Below, piece after piece: positions 51,328 through 60,393 of a stretch of DNA of 64,000 nucleotides; the first letter of the stretch is position 1; each line of letters begins with the position of its first letter. Location: assembly GCA_965220465.1 (NCBI GenBank), contig CBDCPZ010000018.1, forward strand, positions 124,001 to 188,000. The letters are read 5' to 3'. Made by a program: the position numbers and the translations under genes. The DNA comes from JAHDHW01 sp965220465. GTDB taxonomy: Bacteria; Bacteroidota; Bacteroidia; Chitinophagales; Saprospiraceae. The notes below the pieces were generated by a model that searched no databases, had not been told where the DNA came from, and worked only from the letters and a program-made list of their open reading frames with translations.

Positions 51328-51511
51328 ACAACTTACTATATAAAAATAAAACCTGCCCTTCCAATTGCTTTTATGTAAAACGCTTTACGAATTGTTATAA
51401 CAATATGTACGATTTAGACAATTACCTGTCAAAACAACATTACTTAAAATTCAATTTTGCGTGTTGGTTTTTGCTGGAGGTCATTAGGAGAAAAAATAAA
51501 ATGAAGAATCA

Positions 51512-51729
51512 ATGATAAAATTCTTTCGACGAATTTGGCGTAAATTAATTGATGAAGCAATTCTAAAAAGTATCTAATTTATGCTTTTGAGGAGATTTTT
51601 CTATTGATGATTGGAATCACAACACTTAATAGTTCTATTAAAATTGTGAAAGAGAAAACCGCTTGGATATTTTTAGTTTTTCTTATCTTCAACCCCTTCC
51701 TGATAAGTACGCTGACATATTTGTGTTAA
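51512..51729 (+). pseudogene. Decayed DUF6090-like small membrane protein
   Basis: The ATG at 51512 opens MIKFFRRIWRKLIDEAILKS and then a stop. The frame that takes over at 51568 reads KYLIYAFEEIFLLMIGI. Together they reproduce the N-terminal signature of a family abundant in Bacteroidota (MIKFFRxIR, then KYLxYAIGEIxLVVIGIL), including its single membrane helix, with one frameshift and loss of the usual NNWNE end. What follows to the TAA at 51727 no longer resembles the family. It lies between the left repeat copy and the dehydrogenase gene. Confidence 0.7.
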
Positions 51730-51781
51730 CACTTATTGAGATAAATTTTAATGTATAATAGTATTCAAAAAACAAAAACTA

Positions 51782-52930
51782 ATGAGTTTACTTACTGTAG
51801 GTGTTTTCGGAACCTCTAGAAAAAAACAGGAAAAAAGAGTACCCATCCATCCTGATCAATTGGATTGGATAGAGGGAGATATTAAAAGTCATCTGTTTTT
51901 TGAAGAAGGTTATGGCTTACCATTTGGAATGAATGATGCCGAACTCGCCAAACTAAGCGGTGGTGTTCATAATAGGCACGAGCTTTTTCAGCGGTGTGAT
52001 ATCGCTTTATTGGCTAAACCGGTACAACAAGATTTTGATGATATGAAAGATGGGACCATCCATTGGGGTTGGCCACATTGTGTGCAGCAAAGGGGGATTA
52101 CACAAACAGCTATTGATCGAAAGCTGACACTTATTGCCTGGGAAGCCATGCATCGTTGGTCAGCCCGCGGAGATTGGCAAATGCATATCTTTCAAAACAA
52201 TAATGAAATCGCCGGATATGCTGGGGTACACCATGCGATGAATCTGATTGGAATCGATGGAAACTATGGACCGAATCGCAAAGCAGTTGTACTTAGTTTC
52301 GGTTCGGTAAGCAGAGGCGCCATACGTGCATTGCAAGCCAGAGGAATTCAGGACATTACAGTGTTTACCCAACGGCATTATTTTCTTGTGGCCGATCAAA
52401 TGGCAGGAGTCAATTATTATCAATTTGAGGAAGATAAAGATGGTAATCTTATGTCGCTACATCCAGAACATCAATCCCGTCCCTTTGTTGAAGAATTGGT
52501 TGATGTAGATATCATAGTAAATGGTATACTACAGGATACAGATAAGCCCTTGATGCTGGTACCGGAAGATCAAAATGATCGCCTAAAACCAGGCTGCCTA
52601 ATTGTGGATATCAGTTGCGATGAAGGAATGGGCTTTTCATTTGCTAAACCTACTAATTTTGAGGTTCCGATATTTAAGGTAGGAAAGGTGTTTTATTATG
52701 CTGTAGACCATACACCTTCATATCTATGGAATGCAGCCACCTGGGAGATTTCTAACAGCCTGATTCCTTATTTACCCATTATAATGGGAGGCTCAGAAAA
52801 ATGGGATGGTAGTGAAACCATCCGGCGAGCTATTGAGATCAAAGATGGAATTATACAAAATCCAAAAATTACCTCTTTTCAAAATAGATCAATTGAGTAT
52901 CCACATTATGAACTTTCTGCTGCACCTTAA
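51782..52930 (+). CDS. Alanine dehydrogenase/opine-dehydrogenase-like enzyme (carboxyethylornithine synthase family)
   Basis: 382 residues, cytosolic. The N-terminal domain has KKQEKRVPIHPDQLDWI, the Arg/Lys-rich substrate loop of the AlaDH/PNT superfamily. A Rossmann domain centred on AVVLSFGSVSRGAIRALQ (about residues 162-180) follows, ending DITVFTQR, and then IVDISCDEGMG. The overall layout resembles N5-(carboxyethyl)ornithine synthase, which reductively joins pyruvate to an amino-acid side chain, more than alanine dehydrogenase. It is convergent with a PLP decarboxylase gene inside a segment bounded by inverted repeats, which suggests a shared amino-acid pathway. Substrate unproven. Confidence 0.65.
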   Translation: MSLLTVGVFGTSRKKQEKRVPIHPDQLDWIEGDIKSHLFFEEGYGLPFGMNDAELAKLSGGVHNRHELFQRCDIALLAKPVQQDFDDMKDGTIHWGWPHCVQQRGITQTAIDRKLTLIAWEAMHRWSARGDWQMHIFQNNNEIAGYAGVHHAMNLIGIDGNYGPNRKAVVLSFGSVSRGAIRALQARGIQDITVFTQRHYFLVADQMAGVNYYQFEEDKDGNLMSLHPEHQSRPFVEELVDVDIIVNGILQDTDKPLMLVPEDQNDRLKPGCLIVDISCDEGMGFSFAKPTNFEVPIFKVGKVFYYAVDHTPSYLWNAATWEISNSLIPYLPIIMGGSEKWDGSETIRRAIEIKDGIIQNPKITSFQNRSIEYPHYELSAAP

Positions 52931-53076
52931 TGGTGTAACCTATTCATACAAATAATTGATAAACAATCTTTTAGTGGCTTATAGATTTCCACCAATAATT
53001 AGATAAGAAAATGCTCGTAATCGCTCACACTGTACATCCACTGTCGAAATATTAATATATTGAAAAAGTAAAGCCT

Positions 53077-54327
53077 TTATTTTTTGTGCACAGCATTTAA
53101 ATTCAATTGCTTTAATTCGTTTACCAATGGCATTAGTTTTTCAATTGTGACGTGATCCATAATAACTATTTTGTACCATTTTGGATTGTGGTGGTCATCC
53201 GGAACGAGACCATATTTATTTGCAATTTCCGGATTCAGAAATTCGCTTTTAATCGTAATGATATTTGAGTGAGGGTTTCTGTAAAACTGAATGTTGTTTT
53301 CTTTTAATTGATTGCAAACCCATTCCGCGCGATTTAATAAAATTAGCACTTTTTCCTTCCAGCCATAAGGCCCATTTGTCATCAATATCATCCAGACTGC
53401 AACCGCATTCGCTCCTGATCGACTGCCTATTAAAGTGTAATCTTCTCCTTCTACATAAGAAGCTTTTTTCGTATTGGCATAATTAATAAAACCCTTTCGA
53501 ATCAGAAAAATGCCAGTGCCGTAAGGAGCCTGGGCCATTTTATGCGCATCCAAAGTAACTGAATTGACATGTGGATTTGAAAAATCAAGACCATGGTCTT
53601 TCGCAGCAAAAGGGTAGAAAAAGCCACCATAGGCTCCATCAACATGAATTTTGAAAGTACAGTTTTGCTTTTCCAGTTGATTTGAAAAAAGATCTGTATT
53701 GTCAACTGAACCAAACATAGTTGTCATCATATTAGCAACAGCAATAAAATATTTTTTTCCCGCAGTTTTATTTTTTGAAATAACCTCGGCAAGTGCCAAT
53801 TCACTCATTTCACGATTCAAAGGATCAACGCTAATATGACAAATGTTTACTCCCAAAACATCCGAAGCTTTGTCCATCGAATAATGACTGTCTTCTGAGC
53901 ACAAAATGCATATTTCTTCGCTTTTGGCTCCAAATTCTTTTTTAAAATAATTCCTGTAAATCCAAATAGCCTGAATATTGGCTTCTGTGCCACCTGATGC
54001 AACATAACCGTCCTGTTGATTGGGATCGCCATTTAAAATATCTTCCGCACAGATGCGGATAAGCTCTTTTTCAACCTTTTGAGTGCCTTTAAAAAAATGT
54101 TCGCCTTCTCCTACTGTATGGCAACCAATGTGGTTAGGATTGTGAATCAAAGTTGACATAAATGGAGCATCTCTCAAGAAAGAGGCGCTTTGGTAAAAAA
54201 CTTTATCGTCGAGATGTGAAGCAGGTACGCCAAGAATATTTTCTTCGTAGTAATTTACGTTTTGGTCCAGTGCTTCAAATATCCTGCTTTTTATTTCTTC
54301 ACGGCTTAATTTTCTCCACAGTTTCAT
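53077..54327 (-). CDS. PLP-dependent group II amino-acid decarboxylase
   Basis: 416 residues from the ATG at 54327 (MKLWRKLS). The longer frame to 54393 runs into the 135-bp repeat and is rejected. The fold-type I core shows ASGGTEANIQAIW (about residues 113-125), the cofactor Asp in HVDGAYGGFFYPF (about 227), and the Schiff-base Lys in TLDAHKMAQAPYGTG (about 256). A second conserved region is LIGSRSGANAVAVW. It decarboxylates an acidic or aromatic amino acid; the substrate cannot be read from the sequence. The upstream region is the right copy of the inverted repeat, which must include its promoter. Confidence 0.82.
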   Translation of the reverse strand: MKLWRKLSREEIKSRIFEALDQNVNYYEENILGVPASHLDDKVFYQSASFLRDAPFMSTLIHNPNHIGCHTVGEGEHFFKGTQKVEKELIRICAEDILNGDPNQQDGYVASGGTEANIQAIWIYRNYFKKEFGAKSEEICILCSEDSHYSMDKASDVLGVNICHISVDPLNREMSELALAEVISKNKTAGKKYFIAVANMMTTMFGSVDNTDLFSNQLEKQNCTFKIHVDGAYGGFFYPFAAKDHGLDFSNPHVNSVTLDAHKMAQAPYGTGIFLIRKGFINYANTKKASYVEGEDYTLIGSRSGANAVAVWMILMTNGPYGWKEKVLILLNRAEWVCNQLKENNIQFYRNPHSNIITIKSEFLNPEIANKYGLVPDDHHNPKWYKIVIMDHVTIEKLMPLVNELKQLNLNAVHKK

Positions 54328-54343
54328 GATAAAGTTATTTTTG

Positions 54344-54476
54344 TTTAGTAGTTGGGCTAAATCAAACGAAAACATTTTTTTAAGACATTTCAAAATAACG
54401 CCAACAAATCCTTTTAGTCAGTTGATTGCCATTATTTCGCAATGTCAAAATGTATTCATATAATTTTTTACGCCTG
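54344..54476 (-). repeat. Right copy of the ~135-bp inverted repeat, containing the decarboxylase promoter region
   Basis: It is the complement of 51191-51327 at about nine positions in ten. It ends 16 bp before the decarboxylase ATG, so the repeat coincides with the leader and promoter of that gene. The shared core includes TTTTGACATTGCGAAATAAT and GAAATGTCTTAAAAAAA. The left copy points toward the dehydrogenase gene from 455 bp away. Confidence 0.85.
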
Positions 54477-54588
54477 TTTACCTAAGTAAAGCATACAAAT
54501 TTAACTCATTTTTGTGCCATTGTTAGGTTTCAAACATTGAAATTGATATCCTTCAAAAAGTAAATTTTATATTATAATTTTCACTTAC

Positions 54589-54596
54589 TATATTTG
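54589..54596 (+). promoter_or_regulatory. -7 element upstream of symporter paralogue 3
   Basis: TATATTTG is a perfect TAnnTTTG 59 bp before the TTG start at 54655. No clear -33 element or Pho-type array is seen upstream. Confidence 0.45.
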
Positions 54597-54654
54597 AAAA
54601 ACAATGACTGCTTAATTACTGGTAACAGTTTAGTCAGAATTAATAACGAGTATA

Positions 54655-56430
54655 TTGACTTTTTACGAATTATTGAATTTACTGGGTTCTCTCGGCCTGT
54701 TTCTTTATGGCATGAAGGTCATGAGCGATGCGCTTATGGATTTGGCGGGGGAACGTATGCGTAAAATAATGATTCGATTGACTTCCAATCGTTTCAAAGG
54801 CGCGCTAACCGGTTTGTTTATTACCGGTTTGATCCAATCCTCCTCCGCAACGACCCTCATGGTTGTTAGTTTTGTGAATGCCCAGCTCCTTAGCCTCACG
54901 GAAGCGATCAGTGTGATAATGGGAGCTAATATCGGAACAACACTTACGGCCTGGCTAATTACAATTTTAGGGTTTAAAGTGAAAATGAGTGCAATAGCTT
55001 TGCCTTTGATCATTGCTGGTCTATTTCTTTACCTGAAAAAAAATAAGCAGTTAAGTGCATTAGGCAATTTTATCATTGGTTTTTGTTTGTTATTTATTGG
55101 CCTTGAATTTATGAAAGATGCCATATCCGGGTTGGAAGAGAATCCTGCTTTATTTGAATTTTTCCAAAGAAATACTGATCGTGGTTTTATAGGAATTCTT
55201 TTATTTGTTGGAATCGGAACATTTTTGACTTTGGTGTTGCAATCATCCAGCGCCACGATGGCTATTACTTTGGTTGCTGCAAGCCAGGGAATGGTGACCT
55301 TTGAAGCAGCAGCGGCTATCGTTCTGGGTGAAAATATCGGAACAACTATAACTGCAAACCTTGCTGCTTTGATTTCAGGTACTGAGGCACGGCGGGCGGC
55401 TCTCGCGCACCTCATGTTTAATTTGATAGGAGTAGTTTGGGTACTTGCTTTGTTCAGGCCATTTTTGAATATGATAGAAATGGTTTCTTTGAATATGTTT
55501 AATGCTGCTCCGTTTGTAAATGCCACAGATATTCCAATTGGATTGTCGCTTTTCCATTCTATTTTTAATGTTATCAATACATTTTTATTAATTTGGTTTG
55601 TGTCTTTAATTGCCAGATTGGTTATTTTCATCATTCGTGAAAAGGTGGTTCCGGAACCAGTTTTGTCAAAACCTAAATATTTGGAAGAGCGAGCTTTGAA
55701 GTACCCGGAAACGGCAATTAATGCATTGTTTTTAGAAACCAAACGTCTTTATGAAGGTGCGGTCATTGAAGGTGTTGCACATGGCTTAAGAATCCATCGG
55801 GATGATATCAAATCAGGATTGTCCAGAGGTGAAATTATTCGATTGAAACAAGATAAAGCTCTTGATCAGGAAGATTTTCTCAAAACACGGATCAGACCTA
55901 TTTTTAGCTCCATTTTAAAATATGAAGCCGATGTTCAAGAAAAATTTACCCTTTCCACAGAAGATAATAAAAAGCTGAATAGACTGATTAAAATGAACAG
56001 GGATGCACTCGAAATTTTCCGATATAGCAAAACACTTAAATATGAAATTTTACGATACACAGAAGAAAAAAATAAAAACCTTGATGAAGAATACATCAAG
56101 ATTCAAAAGGGAGTGGTTGAACTGTTAAGAGTTTTTCTAACAACTTTTAACGAGATGACATTTGAAGAAAAAGAAAAAAAGCTTAAACAGTTGAAATCAC
56201 TAGCAAAAAAGGGAGATGCTGTATTATTAAATGACATTGACAATTTGATACGTGAAAAGAAGATAGAACCCAAACATGGAATTTCTTTGATTACTTCAAG
56301 TAATGCTGTTGTGCAGATATACAGATTGTTGATTAAAGCAACTCGATACTTCTTGGTACAAGAATCCAATGAAAAACAAATAGGACAAACTGAAATTCAT
56401 GAAGGACCTCTTGAACAGTTGGCCAAATAA
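54655..56430 (+). CDS. Na+/phosphate cotransporter family protein (paralogue 3, divergent)
   Basis: 591 residues. It has the same QSSSA transport motifs (LIQSSSATTLMVVSF and VLQSSSATMAITLVA) and the GANIGTTLTAWL and GENIGTTITANL partners as the two paralogues at 4.9 and 7.0 kb. The C-terminal PhoU-like region is longer and clearly different, so it is not a recent duplicate. Translation starts at TTG 54655: the first ATG (MKVMSDAL) lies inside the first helix, so the TTG is preferred. It is convergent with the deacetylase gene, 24 bp away. The substrate is inferred; some family members with divergent PhoU domains have other roles. Confidence 0.85.
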   Translation: MTFYELLNLLGSLGLFLYGMKVMSDALMDLAGERMRKIMIRLTSNRFKGALTGLFITGLIQSSSATTLMVVSFVNAQLLSLTEAISVIMGANIGTTLTAWLITILGFKVKMSAIALPLIIAGLFLYLKKNKQLSALGNFIIGFCLLFIGLEFMKDAISGLEENPALFEFFQRNTDRGFIGILLFVGIGTFLTLVLQSSSATMAITLVAASQGMVTFEAAAAIVLGENIGTTITANLAALISGTEARRAALAHLMFNLIGVVWVLALFRPFLNMIEMVSLNMFNAAPFVNATDIPIGLSLFHSIFNVINTFLLIWFVSLIARLVIFIIREKVVPEPVLSKPKYLEERALKYPETAINALFLETKRLYEGAVIEGVAHGLRIHRDDIKSGLSRGEIIRLKQDKALDQEDFLKTRIRPIFSSILKYEADVQEKFTLSTEDNKKLNRLIKMNRDALEIFRYSKTLKYEILRYTEEKNKNLDEEYIKIQKGVVELLRVFLTTFNEMTFEEKEKKLKQLKSLAKKGDAVLLNDIDNLIREKKIEPKHGISLITSSNAVVQIYRLLIKATRYFLVQESNEKQIGQTEIHEGPLEQLAK

Positions 56431-56454
56431 CCATACAGTTTCCATTAACTTTTT

Positions 56455-57258
56455 TCAACGCAAACCCTCGAAAATATCGGTCTCTAAATTCCTGCCTCCA
56501 TTGACCATGCTAAAAACCCGGTAAAAACTTTGCTCACCCCAAAGGATTTTATGTTTATCTTCTGAAAGGTCTTTCAATTTATTGTAAACGGAAATCTGAG
56601 TTTGATGACAATTGATAGCTTCCCACACTTGTTCCCAATATTTGGCAGTATCTATTTTCGTTGTGATCGACCAATTGGGCCAGGGTGTTGCGATCCTGAT
56701 GTTTCCGTCGACATTAAAAGCTAATTTTTTAAAAGCAGTTTCGTAAGCTTCGACTAATTCAGGCGGCCATGTCATGTAATAAAATTTGGAAACGGACCAA
56801 GGGGGATTGTCATCAGTTTTCGATTCAACGGTTGCCATAAGTGCAGCAGCAACTGATAATTGGGAAATGGCAATATGATCGGGATGGCCATAACTTCCGA
56901 AAGGATCAAAGGTAATAATTACCTGAGGCTTGATCTTTCGAAGCAAATTGGCTATTTTTTCTATCGCTTCTTGTGGAGGAGCTTTGTCCAGATCACCATC
57001 GATATAATCTAAAAAATGTACTTCTTTAATTCCTAAAATCTTGGAAGCAGCAAGGACTTCCTGCGTTCTGGTTTTTCCGACAATATCTAAACCAGGAGAT
57101 TCTGCAGCATTTCCAAACCGTCCACGTTCGCCTCGAGTTGCAGAAATCAAATATGTTTCTATCCCTTCATTTGCGTATTTGGCTAGCGTTCCTCCAAAGC
57201 CTAAAGATTCATCATCAGGATGAGCCAAAATGGCAAGTAACCTTAAGTTTGAGTTCAT
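56455..57258 (-). CDS. PIG-L/LmbE-family N-acyl deacetylase
   Basis: 267 residues. The zinc motif AHPDDESLGFGGTLA lies at residues 12-26, with TRGERGRFG after strand 2 and the third zinc His in GSYGHPDHIAIS (about 145-156). These are the hallmarks of LmbE-like deacetylases that remove acetyl groups from N-acetylglucosamine conjugates (MshB, Mca, BshB relatives). The ESLGFGGT and TRGERGR wording is closer to the Mca/MshB side than to BshB1. It lies 27 bp after the RND gene on the same strand and may be the last gene of that operon. Substrate unknown. Confidence 0.85.
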   Translation of the reverse strand: MNSNLRLLAILAHPDDESLGFGGTLAKYANEGIETYLISATRGERGRFGNAAESPGLDIVGKTRTQEVLAASKILGIKEVHFLDYIDGDLDKAPPQEAIEKIANLLRKIKPQVIITFDPFGSYGHPDHIAISQLSVAAALMATVESKTDDNPPWSVSKFYYMTWPPELVEAYETAFKKLAFNVDGNIRIATPWPNWSITTKIDTAKYWEQVWEAINCHQTQISVYNKLKDLSEDKHKILWGEQSFYRVFSMVNGGRNLETDIFEGLR

Positions 57259-57285
57259 TTTTATTATTTAAAATGATCGTATTTT

Positions 57286-60200
57286 TTATTCCTTAATTTT
57301 AAAACCAAAAAGCATTTTATATAAAACAGGGATAAACAAAAGGGTGATTACTGTTGCGAAAAGAAGCCCGATCATAATGGCAATTGCCATAGGTTCCCAC
57401 ATCAATCCACCACCCAGATAAAGCGGTATTAAACCCAAAGTGGTTGTAAAAGTTGTCAATAATATTGGACGAAAACGCTGGAAAGAAGCGTCTTTAATAG
57501 CTAAAACCAATGGTTTTTTAAATTCCTCTTGTTCCAGTTTAATACGATCAATCAGAACAATTGCATTATTGATTACAATGCCGGCAAGAGAGATTACCCC
57601 TAAAAAAGCCATAAACCCAAAGTAAGAACGGAAAAGAAACAAACCTAACACAACTCCAATAATCCCCAAAGGAATAGTGCAAAGAACGATAAATGTTTTT
57701 CTGAAAGAATTAAACTGAGTAACCAAAAGTAATAGGATGATAAACCCTGCAAGCGGCAATTTTTCAGCTACGGCACCCATTGATTCGGCGCTGCTTTCTG
57801 ATTCCCCTCCAAGCTCATAGGTGTAACCAGATTTCCATGTTTTTGTGTCCTCATTGATCCACGGATTGAGTATCGATGTGATTTCCGAAGCGGTATATCC
57901 TGTGCGGACATCACAACTGATGGTCATTGTTCGGTATAGATTTCTTCGCAAAATTTTTGCGTACTGCCATACTGGAATAATATTGGCAACCTGGACCAGA
58001 GGTACATTTGCACCTGTATTTTGTGCAAAAATATTAACTCCTTCTAATTGACGAACGCCCATTTCCTGGCTGCCCTCACTTCGCATGACTATCGGAATAT
58101 TGTCTTCAGCATCCCGAAAATCACCTGCGTTAAAACCTGTTAAAACAGTTCTCAGGGAAACGGCGATATCCTGATTGGTCAACTCCGCACGATTAGCTTT
58201 GTCCTGATCAATGTCGATGACAAATTTTTTGATCTTAGGACCCCAGTCATCTTTGATGTTTTTTGCAAAAGAAATGGTGGTCATTTTTTGTTTGATCCGT
58301 TCTCCGATCTCAAATAATTCTTCGGGTGAATCTCCGGAAACACGCACTTCAACATCTGCTCCTGAGCTGCCACCACCTGCCAAAGATTTTACATCTACTT
58401 CAGCATCTGGGAAGCTATTAAAACAAAAATTATCGAGTATATCAATCGTTTTTTGATTGACTTCAAAGCTCGAGGTGTTGAGCAAAAGATGGGCGTATCC
58501 TGAATTTGCTTCTCCTTGCTGATAGCCGAGATCATAAGATTTGGGCCCTTCTCCAACAAAAGCGGACCAATCGAGAATACCTTCTTTCCGTGTTTCATTT
58601 ACTAATAAGCTATCTTTTATAAAATCTTCGATTTGCCCGACAACTTCGATGGTTTTTTCAATTTTTGTTCCCAACGGGAGGTTGATATCTGCTGTGACTA
58701 AATTGCGATCGCTGTCTGGAAAAAAGATAAATGGAATTTTTGTAAAAAGGAAAAAGGAGAAAAATAGTAATCCAATTAATCCCAAAGTAAAGATAATCGG
58801 CCGTTTTATAACACGATCTAAAATGACTTCATAATAAACTAAAAGCCGGTCAAAAATTGATTTTTTAGCTATTTCTTTATCTTCCTTTTTTAATTTCACT
58901 TTGATGAAAAGGACCCCAAGCATCGTAACCAAAGTCATTGACATTATCCAGGAAGACAGCAACGCAAGTGTGATTACGCTAAATAGCGGACCCATCATTT
59001 CTCCCATAGTATTTTCTGCCAAAAAGAAAGCTAAAAATGCAGCGGAAGTAGTCAATGAAGAAACTAAAAGCGGAATGATTAATTCTTTGCTGGATTCTAT
59101 TGCTGCGGTTTTTGCATTAGTTCCAGCTTCCATTTTTACCATTATCGATTCAGACACAACAATGGCATTGTCAACCAGCATACCCAAAGCCATGATAAGA
59201 GCCGCCAGCGAAACCTGGTTGATTCCTATATCAAAAGTACCCATCAATAATATTGTCATTAAAAGTGCCATCGGAATTAAGCTGGCTACCACAAAACCAG
59301 TCCGAAGCCCCAAAAATAGTAACATGACGAGCAGCACGATTACGACAGATTGGATAACATTTGACAGAAAACCAGTGACTTTAGCATCAACATAATAATC
59401 CTGGTCGGCAATTCTTTTTATTGAAATTCCAATAGGTAAGGTTTCATTGTATTGTTCTAATTTTTTATTGATATCTTCTCCCAGTTTGATGAGGTTTGCC
59501 CCATCTTTTAAAGCTACTGAAATGGCTAAGCCTTGCTTACCATCAATTTTTACAATATGATCAACTGGGCTTTTGTATGCTCGATAAATAGTGGTTACTT
59601 CTCCTAATTTTACCGTTTGGCCACTATTTCCAATCGGAATAATTGTGTTTTTGAGGTCTTCGATTTCTTCATAATTTCCAGTAGGTTCCAACACGATCCG
59701 TTCATCTTCAAGGCTTACATCACCACCAGGGAAAACAATATTAGTTGAAGCGATTATATTTTGGAGTTGCGCTGCGGTTAAACCTAATTTTGCCAGGCTG
59801 GAATTTTCAAATTCTACATATATTTGTTCATCTTGAATACCGCTGATTTCAACTTCTGAGGCATCTTCGAGTTTGATTAAATCATCTCTTATATCATCTG
59901 CGAATTGTTTGATTTCATAAAAAGAATAACCATCTCCTTGCATGCCTAAAACGATACCGTAAACTACACCTATGCCATCATCCTGAATATCAGGTTCTTT
60001 AATTTCAGCAGGTAATTCAGCTCTTATTCCATCAATTTTTCGCCTTAGTTTGTCCCAGATTTCCTGTAGGTTTTCTTTTTGAATATCTGGAGTAACCTCA
60101 ATAGTAACAATGGAAAGGCCGGTGCGAGATTCACTTGTTACACTTTCCAATTCCGGTATTTCCTGAGCAACTTTTTCAATCTTATCAGTGATCAACTCTT

Positions 60201-60378
60201 CAACTCTTTCGGGTGATGCACCCGGAAAAGCAGTAACTACATTACATACCCTTATTGTAAATGGAGGCATCGCATCTCTTGATAAAACTCCGTACGTGGA
60301 AATCCCTAAGATGACGATCACCACCAATACCATCCAGGTAACTCGATTGTTTTCTATTGCGGTTTTCGTAATGTTCAT
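57286..60378 (-). CDS. RND-family multidrug/metabolite efflux pump, inner-membrane subunit
   Basis: 1030 residues, 12 membrane helices in the usual 1+5 / 1+5 arrangement. Conserved blocks include TAFPGASPERVEELITDKIE in the first periplasmic porter domain, the helix 4 proton-relay motif with paired acidic residues in ALGMLVDNAIVVSESI, and the matching second-half block SLAGIVINNAIVLIDRI. It is an AcrB/HAE1-like proton-driven exporter that works with the adaptor at 61068 and the TolC-like protein at 62271. It lies 15 bp after an ion-channel gene on the same strand. Substrate unknown. Confidence 0.94.
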   Translation of the reverse strand: MNITKTAIENNRVTWMVLVVIVILGISTYGVLSRDAMPPFTIRVCNVVTAFPGASPERVEELITDKIEKVAQEIPELESVTSESRTGLSIVTIEVTPDIQKENLQEIWDKLRRKIDGIRAELPAEIKEPDIQDDGIGVVYGIVLGMQGDGYSFYEIKQFADDIRDDLIKLEDASEVEISGIQDEQIYVEFENSSLAKLGLTAAQLQNIIASTNIVFPGGDVSLEDERIVLEPTGNYEEIEDLKNTIIPIGNSGQTVKLGEVTTIYRAYKSPVDHIVKIDGKQGLAISVALKDGANLIKLGEDINKKLEQYNETLPIGISIKRIADQDYYVDAKVTGFLSNVIQSVVIVLLVMLLFLGLRTGFVVASLIPMALLMTILLMGTFDIGINQVSLAALIMALGMLVDNAIVVSESIMVKMEAGTNAKTAAIESSKELIIPLLVSSLTTSAAFLAFFLAENTMGEMMGPLFSVITLALLSSWIMSMTLVTMLGVLFIKVKLKKEDKEIAKKSIFDRLLVYYEVILDRVIKRPIIFTLGLIGLLFFSFFLFTKIPFIFFPDSDRNLVTADINLPLGTKIEKTIEVVGQIEDFIKDSLLVNETRKEGILDWSAFVGEGPKSYDLGYQQGEANSGYAHLLLNTSSFEVNQKTIDILDNFCFNSFPDAEVDVKSLAGGGSSGADVEVRVSGDSPEELFEIGERIKQKMTTISFAKNIKDDWGPKIKKFVIDIDQDKANRAELTNQDIAVSLRTVLTGFNAGDFRDAEDNIPIVMRSEGSQEMGVRQLEGVNIFAQNTGANVPLVQVANIIPVWQYAKILRRNLYRTMTISCDVRTGYTASEITSILNPWINEDTKTWKSGYTYELGGESESSAESMGAVAEKLPLAGFIILLLLVTQFNSFRKTFIVLCTIPLGIIGVVLGLFLFRSYFGFMAFLGVISLAGIVINNAIVLIDRIKLEQEEFKKPLVLAIKDASFQRFRPILLTTFTTTLGLIPLYLGGGLMWEPMAIAIMIGLLFATVITLLFIPVLYKMLFGFKIKE

Positions 60379-60393
60379 ATTATAAAGTATGTT

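Noticed and set aside
54328..54393. Longer start for the PLP decarboxylase
   Set aside because: The extra 22 codons lie in the 135-bp repeat and its leader; MKLWRKLS is a natural start.
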